Shown here: positions 46,304 to 57,639 of the stretch, piece after piece
Layout: the number at the start of each line of letters is the position of its first letter
Numbering within the stretch: the first letter of the stretch is position 1
Source: Parvimonas sp. oral taxon 393 str. F0440
GTDB lineage: Bacteria > Bacillota > Clostridia > Tissierellales > Peptoniphilaceae
Direction: 5' to 3'
NCBI GenBank assembly: GCA_000223315.2
Contig: AFUS01000003.1
Coordinates: 62,001 to 126,000, forward strand
Length of the DNA: 64,000 nucleotides
Made by a program: the position numbers and the translations under genes
Notes under the pieces: generated by a model
What the model was told of the DNA's origin: nothing
Seen by the model: the letters and a program-made list of their open reading frames with translations, nothing else
Database searches by the model: none

Positions 46304-49300
46304 TTATTTTGATCTTTTTCTACGTTTAGAATCTATTAAAGCAACTAATGCTCCTGATCCTATTAACATATTTGCATATAAAGCTAAGTTTGAGCTTACA
46401 TTTGTCTTAGGTAATATAGGTTTCTTCAACAAGATTGTTTGATCTGCATCATTAATATCTCTATGAGAAGCTATTTCTTTACCTTTTTCATACATTGTTT
46501 CAAAAGCTACAAGTTTACCTTGTTTCAAATATTTAGCTTCAACAACTGTACTTAACTCAATTTTACCATCGCTCTTTTCAGCAACAAAAGTTTTTTCTAC
46601 AGTTAATGGTTTTCCATCTACCAAGATTTCTTTTCCTGTTGCCTTATCCATCCAAACAAGTTTAACTGTATATTCTTTTCCTATAACTAAATTAGTATAA
46701 TAAACATAATCTGTTAGTGTCAATGTTTTTTCAAGAGCAGCTTCTTTCTTACCATTAACTTTTGCTTCAGTTCTTAATTTAGGTTCAGGTTGTCTTACTT
46801 TTACAGTTTGGTCTTCATCATTAATGTCCTTGTGTGCTGCAACTAATACATTATCTTTATAAACTTCTTCAAAAGCTACTAATGTTGTATCTTTTTCAAA
46901 ATGTTTAGCATCCACAGTTACACTTAATTCAACTTCACCATTTTCTTGTTCAGCTACAAATGTTTTTTCAGCTGTAACAGGTTTTCCATCAACTAGGAAT
47001 GGTTGTCCTGTTGCCTTATCCATCCATACCAACTTAGCTGTATAAGTCTTTCCAACTATTAAATTGCTATATTTAACAACGTCTGTTAAAACAACTTTGT
47101 CAGTTGGTGCATCTTCTTTTTTATCATTTACTTTTGCTTCTGTAGTAACTTTTGGTATTTTACGGTCTGTAATTGTAATCTTTCCACCTTCAGCTTTAAC
47201 TATATCGTCTTCAGCTACTTTTGTTACTGTTACATTTCCATCTTTATCAACTTCAAATTCAATATCTGTTACTGTTAAATATCCTTCAGGTGCTGATTCT
47301 TCGTGGAATATATATTTTCCAGGTAATAAGTTCAATTCTTTTTCAGTTTCTGCTGATACCCAAGTAATTGTATTAACCTTTGTATCATTATCTTTGATTA
47401 AATTAGTTCCGTCTGCTGACTTAACTGTAATCTTTGCTCCAGGTAATTCTGTTCCACCTAAATCAACCTTGCTTACTTTAACAGGATTGAAGTTTTCTTT
47501 GATTACAACAGATTGATCTTCATCATTGATGTCTTCATGGGCAGCAACTTCTTTATTATTTTCAAACAATTTTTCGAATGCTACCAATTTTGTATCCTTA
47601 TTGAAGTGTTTTGAATCTACAGTTGTACTTAATGTAATTTCTCCTTCACTACTTTCAGCTACAAATTCTTTTTCAGCTGTAACAGGATTCCCGTCAACTA
47701 AGAATGGATTTCCTGTTTCCTTATCCATCCATACTAATTTAGCTGTATAAGTCTTTCCTATTACTAATTTCTTATACTTAACAGTGTCAGTCAAAGTTAA
47801 TTGATCTTTAGCTTTTACTTCTTTTTCTCCATTAACTTTAGCTTCTGTTTTTAATTCAGGTTCAGGTTGTTTTACCTTTACAGTTTGGTCTTCATCTTTA
47901 AGGTCTTTATGAGCTGCAACTAATTTGTTGTCTTTATAAACTTCTTCAAAAGCTACTAATGTTGTATCTTTTTCAAAATGTTTAGCATCCACAGTTACAC
48001 TTAATTCAACTTCGCCATTTTCTTGTTCAGCTACAAATTCTTTTTCAGCTGTAACAGGATTTCCGTCAACTAGGAATGGTTGTCCTGTTGCCTTATCCAT
48101 CCATACCAACTTAGCTGTATATGTCTTTCCAACGATTAAATTCTTATACTTAACAACATCTGTTAAAACAACTTTATCAGTTGGTGCATCTTCTTTTTCT
48201 CCATTAACCTTTGCTTCTGTTTCTACAGTAGGTTTTTTACGGTCTGTAATTGTAATTTTTCCACCATTAGCTTTTACTATATCATCTTCAGCTACTTTTG
48301 TTACAGTTACATTTCCGTCTTTATCAACTTCAAATTCAATATCTGTTACTGTTAAATATCCTTCAGGTGCTGATTCTTCGTGGAATATATATTTTCCAGG
48401 TAATAAGTTCAATTCTTTTTCAGTTTCTGCTGATACCCAAGTAATTGTATTAACCTTTGTTCTATTATCTAAGATTAAATCAGTTCCATCTGCTGATTTA
48501 ACTGTAATCTTTGCTCCAGGTAATTCTGTTCCGCCTAAATCAACCTTGCTAACTTTTACAGGATTGAAGTTTTCTTTGATTAAAACAGATTGAGCTTCAT
48601 CATTAATATCTTCATGAGCTCCTACTTTTACGCCATTGTGGAACATTTCTTCAAAAGCTACTAATGTTGTATCTTTTGTGAAGTGTTTTGAATCTACTTT
48701 TACAGTTAATTCAACTTCACCATCCGCTTTATCAGCAACGAATGTCTTTTCAGCTGTAAGCTGATTTCCTTCAACTAGGAATGGTTGTCCTGTTGCTTTA
48801 TCCATCCAAACAAGTTTAACTGTATATTCTTTTCCAATTACCAAATTCTTATAGCTTACTTTATCTGTTAAAGTTAATTCATCTTTAGCTTTTACTTCTT
48901 TTTCTCCATTAACTTTAGCTTCTGTCTTTAAGTCCGGTTTTGGTTGTTTCACTTTTACAGTTTGGCCTTCGTCTTCAAGATCTTTGTGAGTTGCAACTAA
49001 TTTATCGCCTTTATAAACTTCTTCAAAAGCTACTAATGTTGTATCTTCTTTAAAATCTTTAGCATCTAAAGTTACACTCAATTCAACTTGACCATCTGCT
49101 TCGTTAGCTACGAATTCTTTTTCTGCTGTAACAGGGTTTCCATTAACTTTGAATGGTTCTCCTGTTGCTTTATCCATCCATACCAACTTAGCTGTATATT
49201 TCTTTCCAACAATTAAATTCTTGTACTTAACAACATCTGTTAGAACAACTTTATCAGTTGGTGCATCTTCTTTTTTATCATTAACCTTTGCTTCTGTTTC

Positions 49301-52274
49301 TACAGTAGGTTTTTTACGGTCTGTAATTGTAATTTTTCCGCCTTCAGCTTTAACTATATCATCTTCAGCTACTTTTGTTACTGTTACTTTTCCGTCATTA
49401 TCAACTTCAAACTCAATATCTGTTACTGTTAAATATCCTTCAGGTGCTGATTCTTCGTGGAATACATATTTTCCAGGTAATAGATTTAACTCCTTAGGAG
49501 TATTAGTTGATACCCAAGTAATTGTATTAACCTTTGTATCATTATCTTTGATTAAATTAGTTCCGTCTGCTGACTTAACTGTAATCTTTGCTCCAGGTAA
49601 TTCTGTTCCCCCTAAATCAACCTTACTAACTTTTACAGGATTAAAGTTTTCTTTAATTACAACAGTTTGAGCTTCATCATTAATGTCCTCATGAGCAGCT
49701 ACTTGTACGTTATTTTCAAACATTTTTTCAAATGCTACTAATTTAGTTTCTTTAGTGAAATAATCTGAATCTACAGTTACATTTAACTCTACTTCACCAT
49801 CCGCTTTATCAGCAACGAATGTAGTTTCAGCTTTAATAGGATTTCCTTCAGCTAAGAATGGTTGTTTAGTTTCCTTATCCATCCATACTAACCTAACTGT
49901 ATAAGTTTTCCAACTATTAAATTCTTATAGCTTACTTTATCAGTTAAAGTTAATTGATTTTTAGCTTTTGCTTCTTTTTGTCCATTAACTTTAGCTTCTG
50001 TCTTGATTGAAATTCCTTTACGGTCTGTAATTGTAATCTTTCCGCCATCAACTTCAACTTTGTCATCTTGAGCTACTTTTGTTACTTTTACTTTTCCGTC
50101 TTTATCAACTTCAAATTCAATATCTGTTACTTTTAAATATCCTTCAGGTGCTGATTCTTCATGGAATATATATTTACCTGCTCTTAATTTTAATTCCTTA
50201 GGAGTATTAGTTGATACCCAAGTAACTGAATTAACTCTTGTACCATTATTGCTGATTAAGTCTGAACCGTCAGCTGATTTTACAGTAATTTTTGCTCCGG
50301 CTAATTCTGTTCCGCCTAAATCAACCTTGCTTACTTTAACATCATGATATTTGTAATCGTCTACCATTGCTATAATAGTTGTAGATCCATCTACTTTTAC
50401 AGTAGTTCCCGTTACAGTTCCATCATCCTTTAATGTAAACTTAATTGTTGTAGCTAAAGTAAATCCTTCCGGTGCTGCTTTTTCCTCAAAAGTATAATTT
50501 CCCGGTGCAAGCTTAAATTCTTTAGAAGTACCATCTGATACCCATTCAACAGATGATACTTTTGTTCCATTATTATTGATTAATGGTCTGCCGTCATCTG
50601 AACTTAATTTAATTGTAGCTCCGGCTAATTCTGACCCGGCAACATCAGTTTTGCTAAATTTAAAAGTAAATTCCTTAGGCTTGTAAGTATTCTTTATATT
50701 CATGCCTGTTACTTCTGAAGTATAACCTTCAGGGACTTGTACTTCTTTTACAGTATAAACTATAGGAATATTCTTTCCTTGTTCATCATGTTTATCTGTT
50801 CTGTATTTAGGTAAATTCTTAAATTCATATTTCCAGTGACCATTGTTATCAGGTGTTACAACTTGAGTTTTTCCTGCTAGTTCCTTTCCGTCGGCAAGTA
50901 ATTGAACTGTAATTTGTGCTGGACGAACATTATGACCTTCATCATTAACCCAAGTCTTTTCTCCGGAAACATTAGTTAAAACACGTTTATTCTTAACTTT
51001 TACTTCTGTTAACTTATTTAAATCAGGTGTGAATTCCAAATTTTCACTTGTTGATTCAACTTCATATCCCGGTGGTGTACTTACTTCTTTTAATACATAT
51101 TTCTTAGTGGGATCTAATGTTTTTTTAGAAATAGCTTCACCATTACTTCCTGTAACCATTGTTTCAATTAAGTCATTTGTACCTTTAACTCTAATTTCAA
51201 ATTTTGCTTTAGGAAGTTTAATATTAGGGTCAATTGCATCCACTTTTACAATCTTAACTTTCCCCTTATTTCCTTCACCGGTTCCTGAAGAACTGGCTGA
51301 ATTAAATCCACCATTATATACTTTATTAACTCCATCACCTTTCAAAATGACCTTATTGACAATTTTATCATCTGGATAAGTGGTTTGATAACGTAATTGA
51401 AAACTCTTTTTTCCCGGACTTCCTATATTTAGTGTAAAGGATGACTTATCCCCATTAAACTTAATCATTGAATTAAGTTCAGCTTGAGAATATTCCTTAA
51501 TGACTTTCGTTACCTTTCCGGTATTATCAAATTCCACTTCTTTAAGTATTATTGTTCCATCCAGATACTTTGCCCCAGCCGGAGAAAGTTCATCTGATAC
51601 AATACTATGTTGTAAATTAAGATTTTTAGATAAATTGATTCTAACAACCCATTGAACTCTTTGTTCAGCATTATCAGGGTCATATGCATATTTAGCTAAG
51701 TCTTCACCTTCTACTGAGCCTGGTTTGTCTACATGGATTGTATGAGTAATAGGCTTTCCATTTACAGAAATTGTAAAAGTATTATCAGAATCAATTTTTA
51801 TTTTACTCCTGACAAATGAAGCCTCTAATTTCATTGTACCTTTAACATTATACAAATTTTCTACTGATTTAGTAAAGGTTACAACAATTTTTCCTCCACC
51901 GCCATTAACTGCATTGATTTTTCCTTTGGCTACAACAGTTCCGTCAGTATTTACTAAGTCAAACTGTGTAGCTGAACCGGATAATGGAAATTGCATTTCT
52001 GTTGGTAATTGTACTTCAAAATAATCTTTTTCTTTAATAGTATTGCCATAACTTGAAGCATCCCAATCAAGCTCTAAATCAAACTGATCAGTTGAATACA
52101 GTTTAGTAAGTGGGGGATCCCCTTCTTTATGCTTATGTTTATAAATATTAAAGCGTGTAACTGTAACATTTGGTTTAACTTCACCATTTGCATGAACAAA
52201 AGATGCTCCAATTGTTTGTAATACCATTGATAAAATCAAAAAAATACTAAAAAACTTTTAGATCTTTGTTTCAT
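46304..52274 (-). CDS. Giant wall-anchored adhesin with CnaB and VaFE repeats (frameshifted twice)
   Basis: About 1990 residues when two small breaks are repaired: T7 to T8 in the signal peptide (A-run at 52238-52244) and A4 to A5 at 49906-49909. Signal peptide 1-30 (MKQRSKSFLVFF...VHA). N-terminal MSCRAMM-like adhesive region about 30-340. CnaB-type domains follow, then alternating CnaB (VSKVDLGGTELPGAKITVKS...EESAPEGYLTV) and VaFE domains (TEAKVNGEKE...LVWMDKATGQPF...LVAFEE), seven VaFE in all. It ends in LPKTN, a helix and RRKRSK. Start ATG at 52274 after AAGGAGGAAAT. The repeats should form isopeptide-stabilised rods. Confidence 0.88.
46500..49730 (-). repeat. Higher-order tandem repeat within adhesin, 1077-base period
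   Basis: The same block occurs three times with an exact spacing of 1077 bases (359 codons), for example the CAACCTTRCTWAC site at 47464, 48541 and 49618. Each unit encodes one CnaB domain plus two different VaFE domains. Long stretches of the units are identical at DNA level. Confidence 0.9.
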
Positions 52275-52690
52275 ATTTCCTCCTTTTTTTAATTAAAACT
52301 AATCAAACCAAACTATCGAATACTTAAAAAATAATTTGATTTTTATTATATTTTAAAACATATACACATATAAAACTATATGTATATATGTCAAAAAACA
52401 TGTATTAAGATTGTATTGTTAAGTTATTATAGTTTTCCATTTAGAAAGTAAGTATAGCTTTTCTAAGAAAAAAGTTATAAGTATTTTTTAATATCGTTAT
52501 TAATTTTTCCTGTATGCAATGGTATTTTTCCATAAAAGCATCTGAGCATTATTACTCATAATTATAACAAATTTATTAATAAAAGTCTACAACTTAAATA
52601 AAAAACACAAGAAACAATGTCTTATACCATAAAAAAGTAAAACATTTTTGATTATGATAAAAAACATACAGAAATAACTTGAAAAACAAA
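52275..52690. other. AT-rich upstream region of giant adhesin gene
   Basis: About 415 bases with no supported gene. It should hold the adhesin promoter. Short ATATACACATATAAAACTAT-like alternating tracts near 52360 are the only local pattern. Confidence 0.45.
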
Positions 52691-52691
52691 A

Positions 52692-52714
52692 AAAGACGGT
52701 TTATAACCGTCTTT
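52692..52714 (-). terminator. Terminator of NlpC/P60 gene
   Basis: Perfect stem AAAGACGGTT-tat-AACCGTCTTT with A7 on its left. Confidence 0.92.
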
Positions 52715-52733
52715 AATTCTTAATTCATAGAAA

Positions 52734-54014
52734 TTATTTTATAAGTCTTGTTGCTCCAACAAAAGTATTTCCAAAGTAACTTCCGAAAAGTTTACTTACA
52801 ATAACACCTGTTCCCGGACTTGAAGCGTGAACAAATTTATTGTTTCCAATGTAAATACCAACGTGACTAATTCTTCCACCACCATTGTTAAAGAATACTA
52901 AATCACCTTTTCTTAATTCTGATGCTGAAACTCTTGTACCATGATTAATTTGAGTATATGATGTTCTGCTTAAGTTGATTCCAACTTGTTTATATACATA
53001 ATATACTAAACCGGAACAGTCAAATCCGATATTTGGATTAGAAGTTCCCCAAATATATGGTTTACCAACTTGTGCTAATGCTAAATCTACAACAGTATCT
53101 ATATCTGCATTGTAAGTTTCGCTTTCATTTTTAGCAGGAGCTTTAGGTTTTGATTCTGAGTTGTTTTTCTTCTTAGATTTTTCTTCTTTCTTAGGTTGTT
53201 CAACTACAGGTTTTGTTTCAGAAAGATATGATTTTATAACATAAGCAGTCTTTCCGTTGAATTCAAATTCTACCCATTCTCCTCTATCTATTCCGCTTAC
53301 TTTTTCACCTTTTGATAAAATCCCAAGTTTAGATGAAGTAGCAGATTGTTCAGATCTTACATTTAAGTTTTCTGTAGCATAAAGAGTTACTTTTTTAGCA
53401 GCAGCTTTTTTCTTAGCTTCTTCTGCTTTCTTAGCTTCTTCTGCTTTCTTAGCCTCTTCTGCTTTTTTCGCTTCTTCAGCCTTCTTAGCTTCTTCTGCTT
53501 TCTTTGCTTCTTCTGCCTTCTTTTCTTCTTCTGCTTTAATTTCAGTTTCAGATTTTTCCGGTTCAACTACTTCTTTTGATAACATTGAAATGTCAATACT
53601 TACTACTTTTCCATCTACTGTAACAGTAGCCATTTTATCTCCACTCATTTCAACTTTAACAATTGAACCCTTAGCAACTTTAACAGTTTCGTCTTCGTTT
53701 TCACTTAAAACCGGTTTTAAATCAAGAGATTCTTTTACATAATAAGAATTTTCTTCTAATTCCGGCATTTTAGTATCTTCTTCTGTAACTAAAGAATATA
53801 TTTCATTTTCACTTGTAACTTTTTTTAATTGTGCAACAGAAGGAGTTTCCAAGACCTTATTTGACTCACTAATTAATGAATTGTTTACTTCTTCAATACT
53901 TGTACTATGAACTTTAACTTTTTCTGTTTCATCAGCAAAAGATTTTGCTACTGGCAATGTTGTACAAACTAATGCACATAACATTGAAGTTGTCAAAACT
54001 TTTTTAATTTTCAT
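52734..54014 (-). CDS. Secreted SH3b-NlpC/P60 peptidoglycan hydrolase
   Basis: 426 residues: signal peptide 1-27; N-terminal region with a second SH3-like part (VKVAKGSIVKVEMSGDKMATVTV); a coiled KKAEEA repeat of about six units (about 160-205); bacterial SH3 domain (LYATENLNVRSEQSATSSKLG, about 210-265); a K/P-rich linker; and an NlpC/P60 domain (about 305-426) with NIGFDCSGLVYYVY (Cys), SHVGIYIGNNKFVHAS (two His). It cleaves peptide bonds in peptidoglycan stem peptides. No wall-anchoring motif, so it is secreted and held by SH3. The 18-base repeat coding for KKAEEA is likely to vary in copy number. Confidence 0.93.
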   Translation of the reverse strand: MKIKKVLTTSMLCALVCTTLPVAKSFADETEKVKVHSTSIEEVNNSLISESNKVLETPSVAQLKKVTSENEIYSLVTEEDTKMPELEENSYYVKESLDLKPVLSENEDETVKVAKGSIVKVEMSGDKMATVTVDGKVVSIDISMLSKEVVEPEKSETEIKAEEEKKAEEAKKAEEAKKAEEAKKAEEAKKAEEAKKAEEAKKKAAAKKVTLYATENLNVRSEQSATSSKLGILSKGEKVSGIDRGEWVEFEFNGKTAYVIKSYLSETKPVVEQPKKEEKSKKKNNSESKPKAPAKNESETYNADIDTVVDLALAQVGKPYIWGTSNPNIGFDCSGLVYYVYKQVGINLSRTSYTQINHGTRVSASELRKGDLVFFNNGGGRISHVGIYIGNNKFVHASSPGTGVIVSKLFGSYFGNTFVGATRLIK

Positions 54015-54120
54015 AATTACCTCCTAACTTATAGACATATTTTACACCAAGTATTGCAAAAAGTCAACAAAAAGTTACAAAAAAATTACAAAAAGTTACA
54101 AATTAGTTACAAAGCGTAAA

Positions 54121-54136
54121 TGTTTCACGTGAAACA
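54121..54136. promoter_or_regulatory. parS site 1
   Basis: TGTTTCACGTGAAACA, an exact match to the 16-base Spo0J/ParB parS consensus, a perfect palindrome. It is 244 bases ahead of parA. Confidence 0.97.
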
Positions 54137-54157
54137 TATATGTTTTGTTTTTAAGGT

Positions 54158-54173
54158 TGTTTCACGTGAAACA
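54158..54173. promoter_or_regulatory. parS site 2
   Basis: A second exact TGTTTCACGTGAAACA, 37 bases from the first centre to centre. Two perfect sites so close next to parAB should make a strong ParB-loading centre. Confidence 0.97.
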
Positions 54174-54364
54174 TTTATTTTTTAGAAATGTAAAAAAATA
54201 TGTTTAACTTAAAAATTAATGATTAATTTATGGTATAATAATAGTAATATTATAATTTATGATAAGGCTACTATTAATATTACAAAATTATCTTAAAGAT
54301 ATAAAAAAGAACTGATATTTAATAGTAGTATATAATAGAAGAATATAAAAACAAAGGAAATATT

Positions 54365-55159
54365 ATGAAAATTTTTGATGCTTTTAAAAAGAAAAGAGAA
54401 ATGAGAGTAATATCAATATTTAATCAAAAGGGTGGTGTTGGAAAGACAACAACTGTAGTGAATCTGGCATCAGCTTTAGGTTTTAATAAAAAGAAGGTTT
54501 TGGTTATAGATATGGATCCGCAAGGTAATTCAACTTCGGGACTTGGTATTGAAGAGCCAGATATTACTGTTTATGATGTTTTAACTCATGAACAAGACAT
54601 TAATAATGCTATTCAAAAGACAAAATCTAAAAATGTTGATATAATACCTGCAAATTCAGATTTATGTGGTTTAGAAATTGAATTGTTGAGTGTAGAAAAA
54701 AAAGAATACTTATTAAAGGAAGAGATTGGAAAGATACCTCAAAATTATGATTTCATTATTATTGACTGTCCACCATCTTTGGGGATTATGAGTATTAATG
54801 CTTTAGTTTCATCTCATAGTGTACTAATTCCAATACAATGCGAATATTATGCCCTTGAGGGTGTAAGCCAACTTATGAATACAGTTAATATAATAAGGAA
54901 GGGATTGAATACTGAGCTTGAAATTGAAGGTGTATTGCTTACAATGTATGATTCGAGAAATAACTTATCTGAGGATGTAAAGAGAGAAACTGAAAATTAT
55001 TTCAAAGATAAATTATTTGATACAGTTATTCCTAGAAATATAAGACTTGCTGAAGCTCCAAGTTTTGGAGAGAGCATAATATATTATGATAAGAATTCTA
55101 AAGGTGCTATTGCTTATTTATCTTTAGCTAAAGAATTAATTAAGAATAGGAGAAAATAA
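54365..55159 (+). CDS. parA: Chromosome-partitioning ATPase ParA (Soj)
   Basis: 264 residues. Deviant Walker A QKGGVGKTTTVVNLA, DMDPQGNSTSGLG, and IIDCPPSLGIM mark the ParA/Soj family. Compared with B. subtilis Soj, it has about 14 extra N-terminal residues (MKIFDAFKKKREMR), which could be an amphipathic or basic tail. An in-frame start at the MRVISIF position is an alternative, but only the first ATG has an upstream purine stretch (ACAAAGGAAAT). It works with ParB and parS in origin segregation and replication control. It overlaps parB by one base. Confidence 0.97.
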   Translation: MKIFDAFKKKREMRVISIFNQKGGVGKTTTVVNLASALGFNKKKVLVIDMDPQGNSTSGLGIEEPDITVYDVLTHEQDINNAIQKTKSKNVDIIPANSDLCGLEIELLSVEKKEYLLKEEIGKIPQNYDFIIIDCPPSLGIMSINALVSSHSVLIPIQCEYYALEGVSQLMNTVNIIRKGLNTELEIEGVLLTMYDSRNNLSEDVKRETENYFKDKLFDTVIPRNIRLAEAPSFGESIIYYDKNSKGAIAYLSLAKELIKNRRK

Positions 55160-55989
55160 TGAAGAAAAAAGGTCTAGGTAGGGGGCTGGGTTCCCTTTTA
55201 AGAGAAGAAGATTTTATTACTGATGAAAATTTATTAACCGTTGACTTGGAAAAGTTAGTTGCTAGAGAAGATCAACCTAGAAAAAATTTTGATGATGACA
55301 GTTTGGAAGAACTGGCAAATTCTATTAAGGCAGACGGAGTTATTCAACCAATAGTTGTTAGAAAAGTAGAAGATAAATATGAAATTATTGCCGGAGAACG
55401 TAGATTTAGAGCTTCTAAATTGGCAGGACTGGAAAAAGTACCGGTTGTGGTTAAAAATGTTAGTGACAGAAAAGCTAGAGAACTTGCCCTCGTTGAAAAT
55501 ATTCAAAGAGAAGACTTAAATCCAATTGAAGAAGCTATTTCTCTAAAGACATTGATGGAAGAATATAAACTTACACAACAAGAGCTTTCTGATATAATAG
55601 GGAAGAGCAGATCCTATATTGCAAATAATTTAAGACTTTTAAATCTATCAGATTATATAAAAGAATATTTAATAAGGGGGGATTTAAGTCCAAGTCAAGG
55701 AAGAACTTTACTTTCTTTAGAGACTGAAGAAGAGAGAAAAAAATATCTTGAAAAATTATTAGTTAAGGAAGTAAATATCAGAGATGTCGAAAAAAAGGCT
55801 AAACAGAACAAAAATAAGACTGAAGATATTTTTATAAAGGATATTTGTGAAAGATTAACTGAAGTTTTAGATGCAAAGGTTAAGATTCACGAAAAGAAAA
55901 AAGGCGGACAAATAGAGATAAGCTATCTCAACGAGGCGGATTTACAAAGAATAATTGATTCTTTGATGAATATTTATAATTTGGAGTGA
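55159..55989 (+). CDS. parB: Chromosome-partitioning protein ParB (Spo0J)
   Basis: 276 residues: KKKGLGRGLGSLL start (ParA-stimulating basic N-terminus), CTP-binding GERRFRASKLAGLEKVPVVV, ENIQREDLNPIEEA, helix-turn-helix LTQQELSDIIGKSRSYIANNLRLL, and C-terminal dimer domain. CTP-dependent DNA clamp that loads at parS. Starts inside the parA stop; the aminotransferase gene follows after 4 bases. Confidence 0.97.
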   Translation: MKKKGLGRGLGSLLREEDFITDENLLTVDLEKLVAREDQPRKNFDDDSLEELANSIKADGVIQPIVVRKVEDKYEIIAGERRFRASKLAGLEKVPVVVKNVSDRKARELALVENIQREDLNPIEEAISLKTLMEEYKLTQQELSDIIGKSRSYIANNLRLLNLSDYIKEYLIRGDLSPSQGRTLLSLETEEERKKYLEKLLVKEVNIRDVEKKAKQNKNKTEDIFIKDICERLTEVLDAKVKIHEKKKGGQIEISYLNEADLQRIIDSLMNIYNLE

Positions 55990-55993
55990 TATT

Positions 55994-57139
55994 ATGATTT
56001 ATGTGGATAATGGAGCAACAACTTTTCCAAAGCCTAAAATTGTAACCGATAAAATTATGGAATGTTATTTAGGTTATGCAGGGAATCCCGGACGTAGCGG
56101 TCATAAACTCGCTATGAAGATGGATTTGGAAATTTACGAAACTAGAGAGAAAATTTGTAGCTTAATAAATGGAACAGATCCTCTTAATGTAATTTTTACT
56201 TTTAATGCTACAGACAGTTTAAATTTAGCTATAAAAGGAGTTTTGAAGGAAGGGGATCATGTTATTACTACATCGATGGAGCATAATTCCGTTTTAAGAC
56301 CTCTTAATCAGTTAAAAAAAGATGGAATAATTGATTTAAGTATTGTCTATGCGGATAAAAAAGGCTATATAGATCCTCAAAAAATATTCGAATCAGTGGC
56401 TCCTAATACGAAGATGATTGTAACTACTCATATGTCCAATGTTTTTGGAACTATTATAGATATAAAGAGTATCGGAGAATTCTGTAAGGAAAATAATATA
56501 CTATATCTTGTGGATGCCGCTCAATCAATAGGAGTTTTGGATATTGACGTTCAAGATATGAATATTGATTTACTTGCTTTTCCGGGTCATAAAGCTCTTT
56601 TTGGACCAATGGGAACAGGTGCTCTATATATAAAGGAAGGAATTACTGTTAAACCTTTAAAACAAGGGGGAACGGGAAGCTATTCTTATAGTATAGATCA
56701 GCCTGATTTATATCCTGACAGTTTAGAGAGCGGAACTCCTAATGGTGTTGGTATTATAGCTTTAAGTAAGGGAATAGATTTTATCAACGAAGTAGGTATT
56801 GAAAATATTAGAAATCATGAAATAACTTTAAAAAATCATTTCATAGATTTATTAAAGGATAATGAAGAAATTATTTTATACGGAACTTTAGATGATAGAC
56901 AGGGGGCTGTTGTGAGCTTAAATATAAAAGATATGGATAGTTCTGAAGTTTCCTATATCTTAAGTGATGAATTCGACATTTATACAAGACCCGGCTTCCA
57001 TTGTGCACCACTTGCTCATAAGAGTTTAGGAACTGATGAACTTGGTGCAATTAGATTCAGTTTTGGGTATTATAATACCATTGAAGAGGTTGAGGAATGT
57101 GCAAATGCCTTAATTAGTATAATAGAAAGGAATAAATAA
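55994..57139 (+). CDS. Class V aminotransferase, cysteine desulfurase-like
   Basis: 381 residues, PLP enzyme. MIYVDNGATTFPKP start, MEHNSVLRPL, DAAQSIG, the PLP lysine in FPGHKALFGPMGTG, and Cys in RPGFHCAPLAH at the desulfurase active-loop position. It matches the cysteine-desulfurase-like family (SufS group) often found next to parB in Firmicutes. It may deliver sulfur for tRNA or cofactors. No IscU/SufU scaffold is nearby. Part of the tight parA-pta gene string. Confidence 0.9.
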   Translation: MIYVDNGATTFPKPKIVTDKIMECYLGYAGNPGRSGHKLAMKMDLEIYETREKICSLINGTDPLNVIFTFNATDSLNLAIKGVLKEGDHVITTSMEHNSVLRPLNQLKKDGIIDLSIVYADKKGYIDPQKIFESVAPNTKMIVTTHMSNVFGTIIDIKSIGEFCKENNILYLVDAAQSIGVLDIDVQDMNIDLLAFPGHKALFGPMGTGALYIKEGITVKPLKQGGTGSYSYSIDQPDLYPDSLESGTPNGVGIIALSKGIDFINEVGIENIRNHEITLKNHFIDLLKDNEEIILYGTLDDRQGAVVSLNIKDMDSSEVSYILSDEFDIYTRPGFHCAPLAHKSLGTDELGAIRFSFGYYNTIEEVEECANALISIIERNK

Positions 57140-57141
57140 TA

Positions 57142-57639
57142 GTGAATACAGTATTAGAATTTTTAAATGCATATTCAGGAATATTTTTAATATTAGTGCT
57201 ATTTGTCTTAATTTTTATCCTATATCAATTTAACCAAGTTAATAAAAAGCTAAGTCTTCAAAAGAAAAAGTATGATATGCTTTTAAGGGGCAGAGGAGAC
57301 TTGAATATGGGAGAACTTATTCATGCTCACTCAAATGATATTTTTGAAATGGATAAAAAAGTAAATGAACTTGAAACACAAATTAGAACAGCAAAAAGTC
57401 AATTTGCTTTTACAATACAAAAAATTGGTTTTGTAAAATATGATGCTTTTCATGATTTGAAAAATAAATTATCTTATACAATAGCACTATTGGACGGATT
57501 TAATAATGGATTACTATTAACTACTATTTATGGTAGAGAAAGCTGTATAACTTATGCAAAAGAAGTAAAATCCGGAACAGTAAACCAAGAATTATCAAAT
57601 GAAGAAATAGAAGCACTAAGGATGGCATTAGCAAAATAA
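57142..57639 (+). CDS. DUF4446 family membrane-anchored protein
   Basis: 165 residues with one N-terminal helix (ILVLFVLIFILYQF), a coiled region (ANSNDIFEMDKKVNELETQI-like) and a C-terminal globular part with FVKYDAFHDLKNKLSYTIALLDGFNNG, diagnostic of DUF4446. The start is GTG at 57142, two bases after the previous stop; ATG is absent. DUF4446 commonly sits in the parAB neighbourhood of clostridia. Function unknown. Its end overlaps the next start. Confidence 0.9.
   Translation: MNTVLEFLNAYSGIFLILVLFVLIFILYQFNQVNKKLSLQKKKYDMLLRGRGDLNMGELIHAHSNDIFEMDKKVNELETQIRTAKSQFAFTIQKIGFVKYDAFHDLKNKLSYTIALLDGFNNGLLLTTIYGRESCITYAKEVKSGTVNQELSNEEIEALRMALAK

Noticed and set aside
54015-54364. Origin of replication near parS
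   Set aside because: No cluster of DnaA boxes (TTATCCACA) was seen and dnaA/dnaN are absent; parS alone does not mark oriC.
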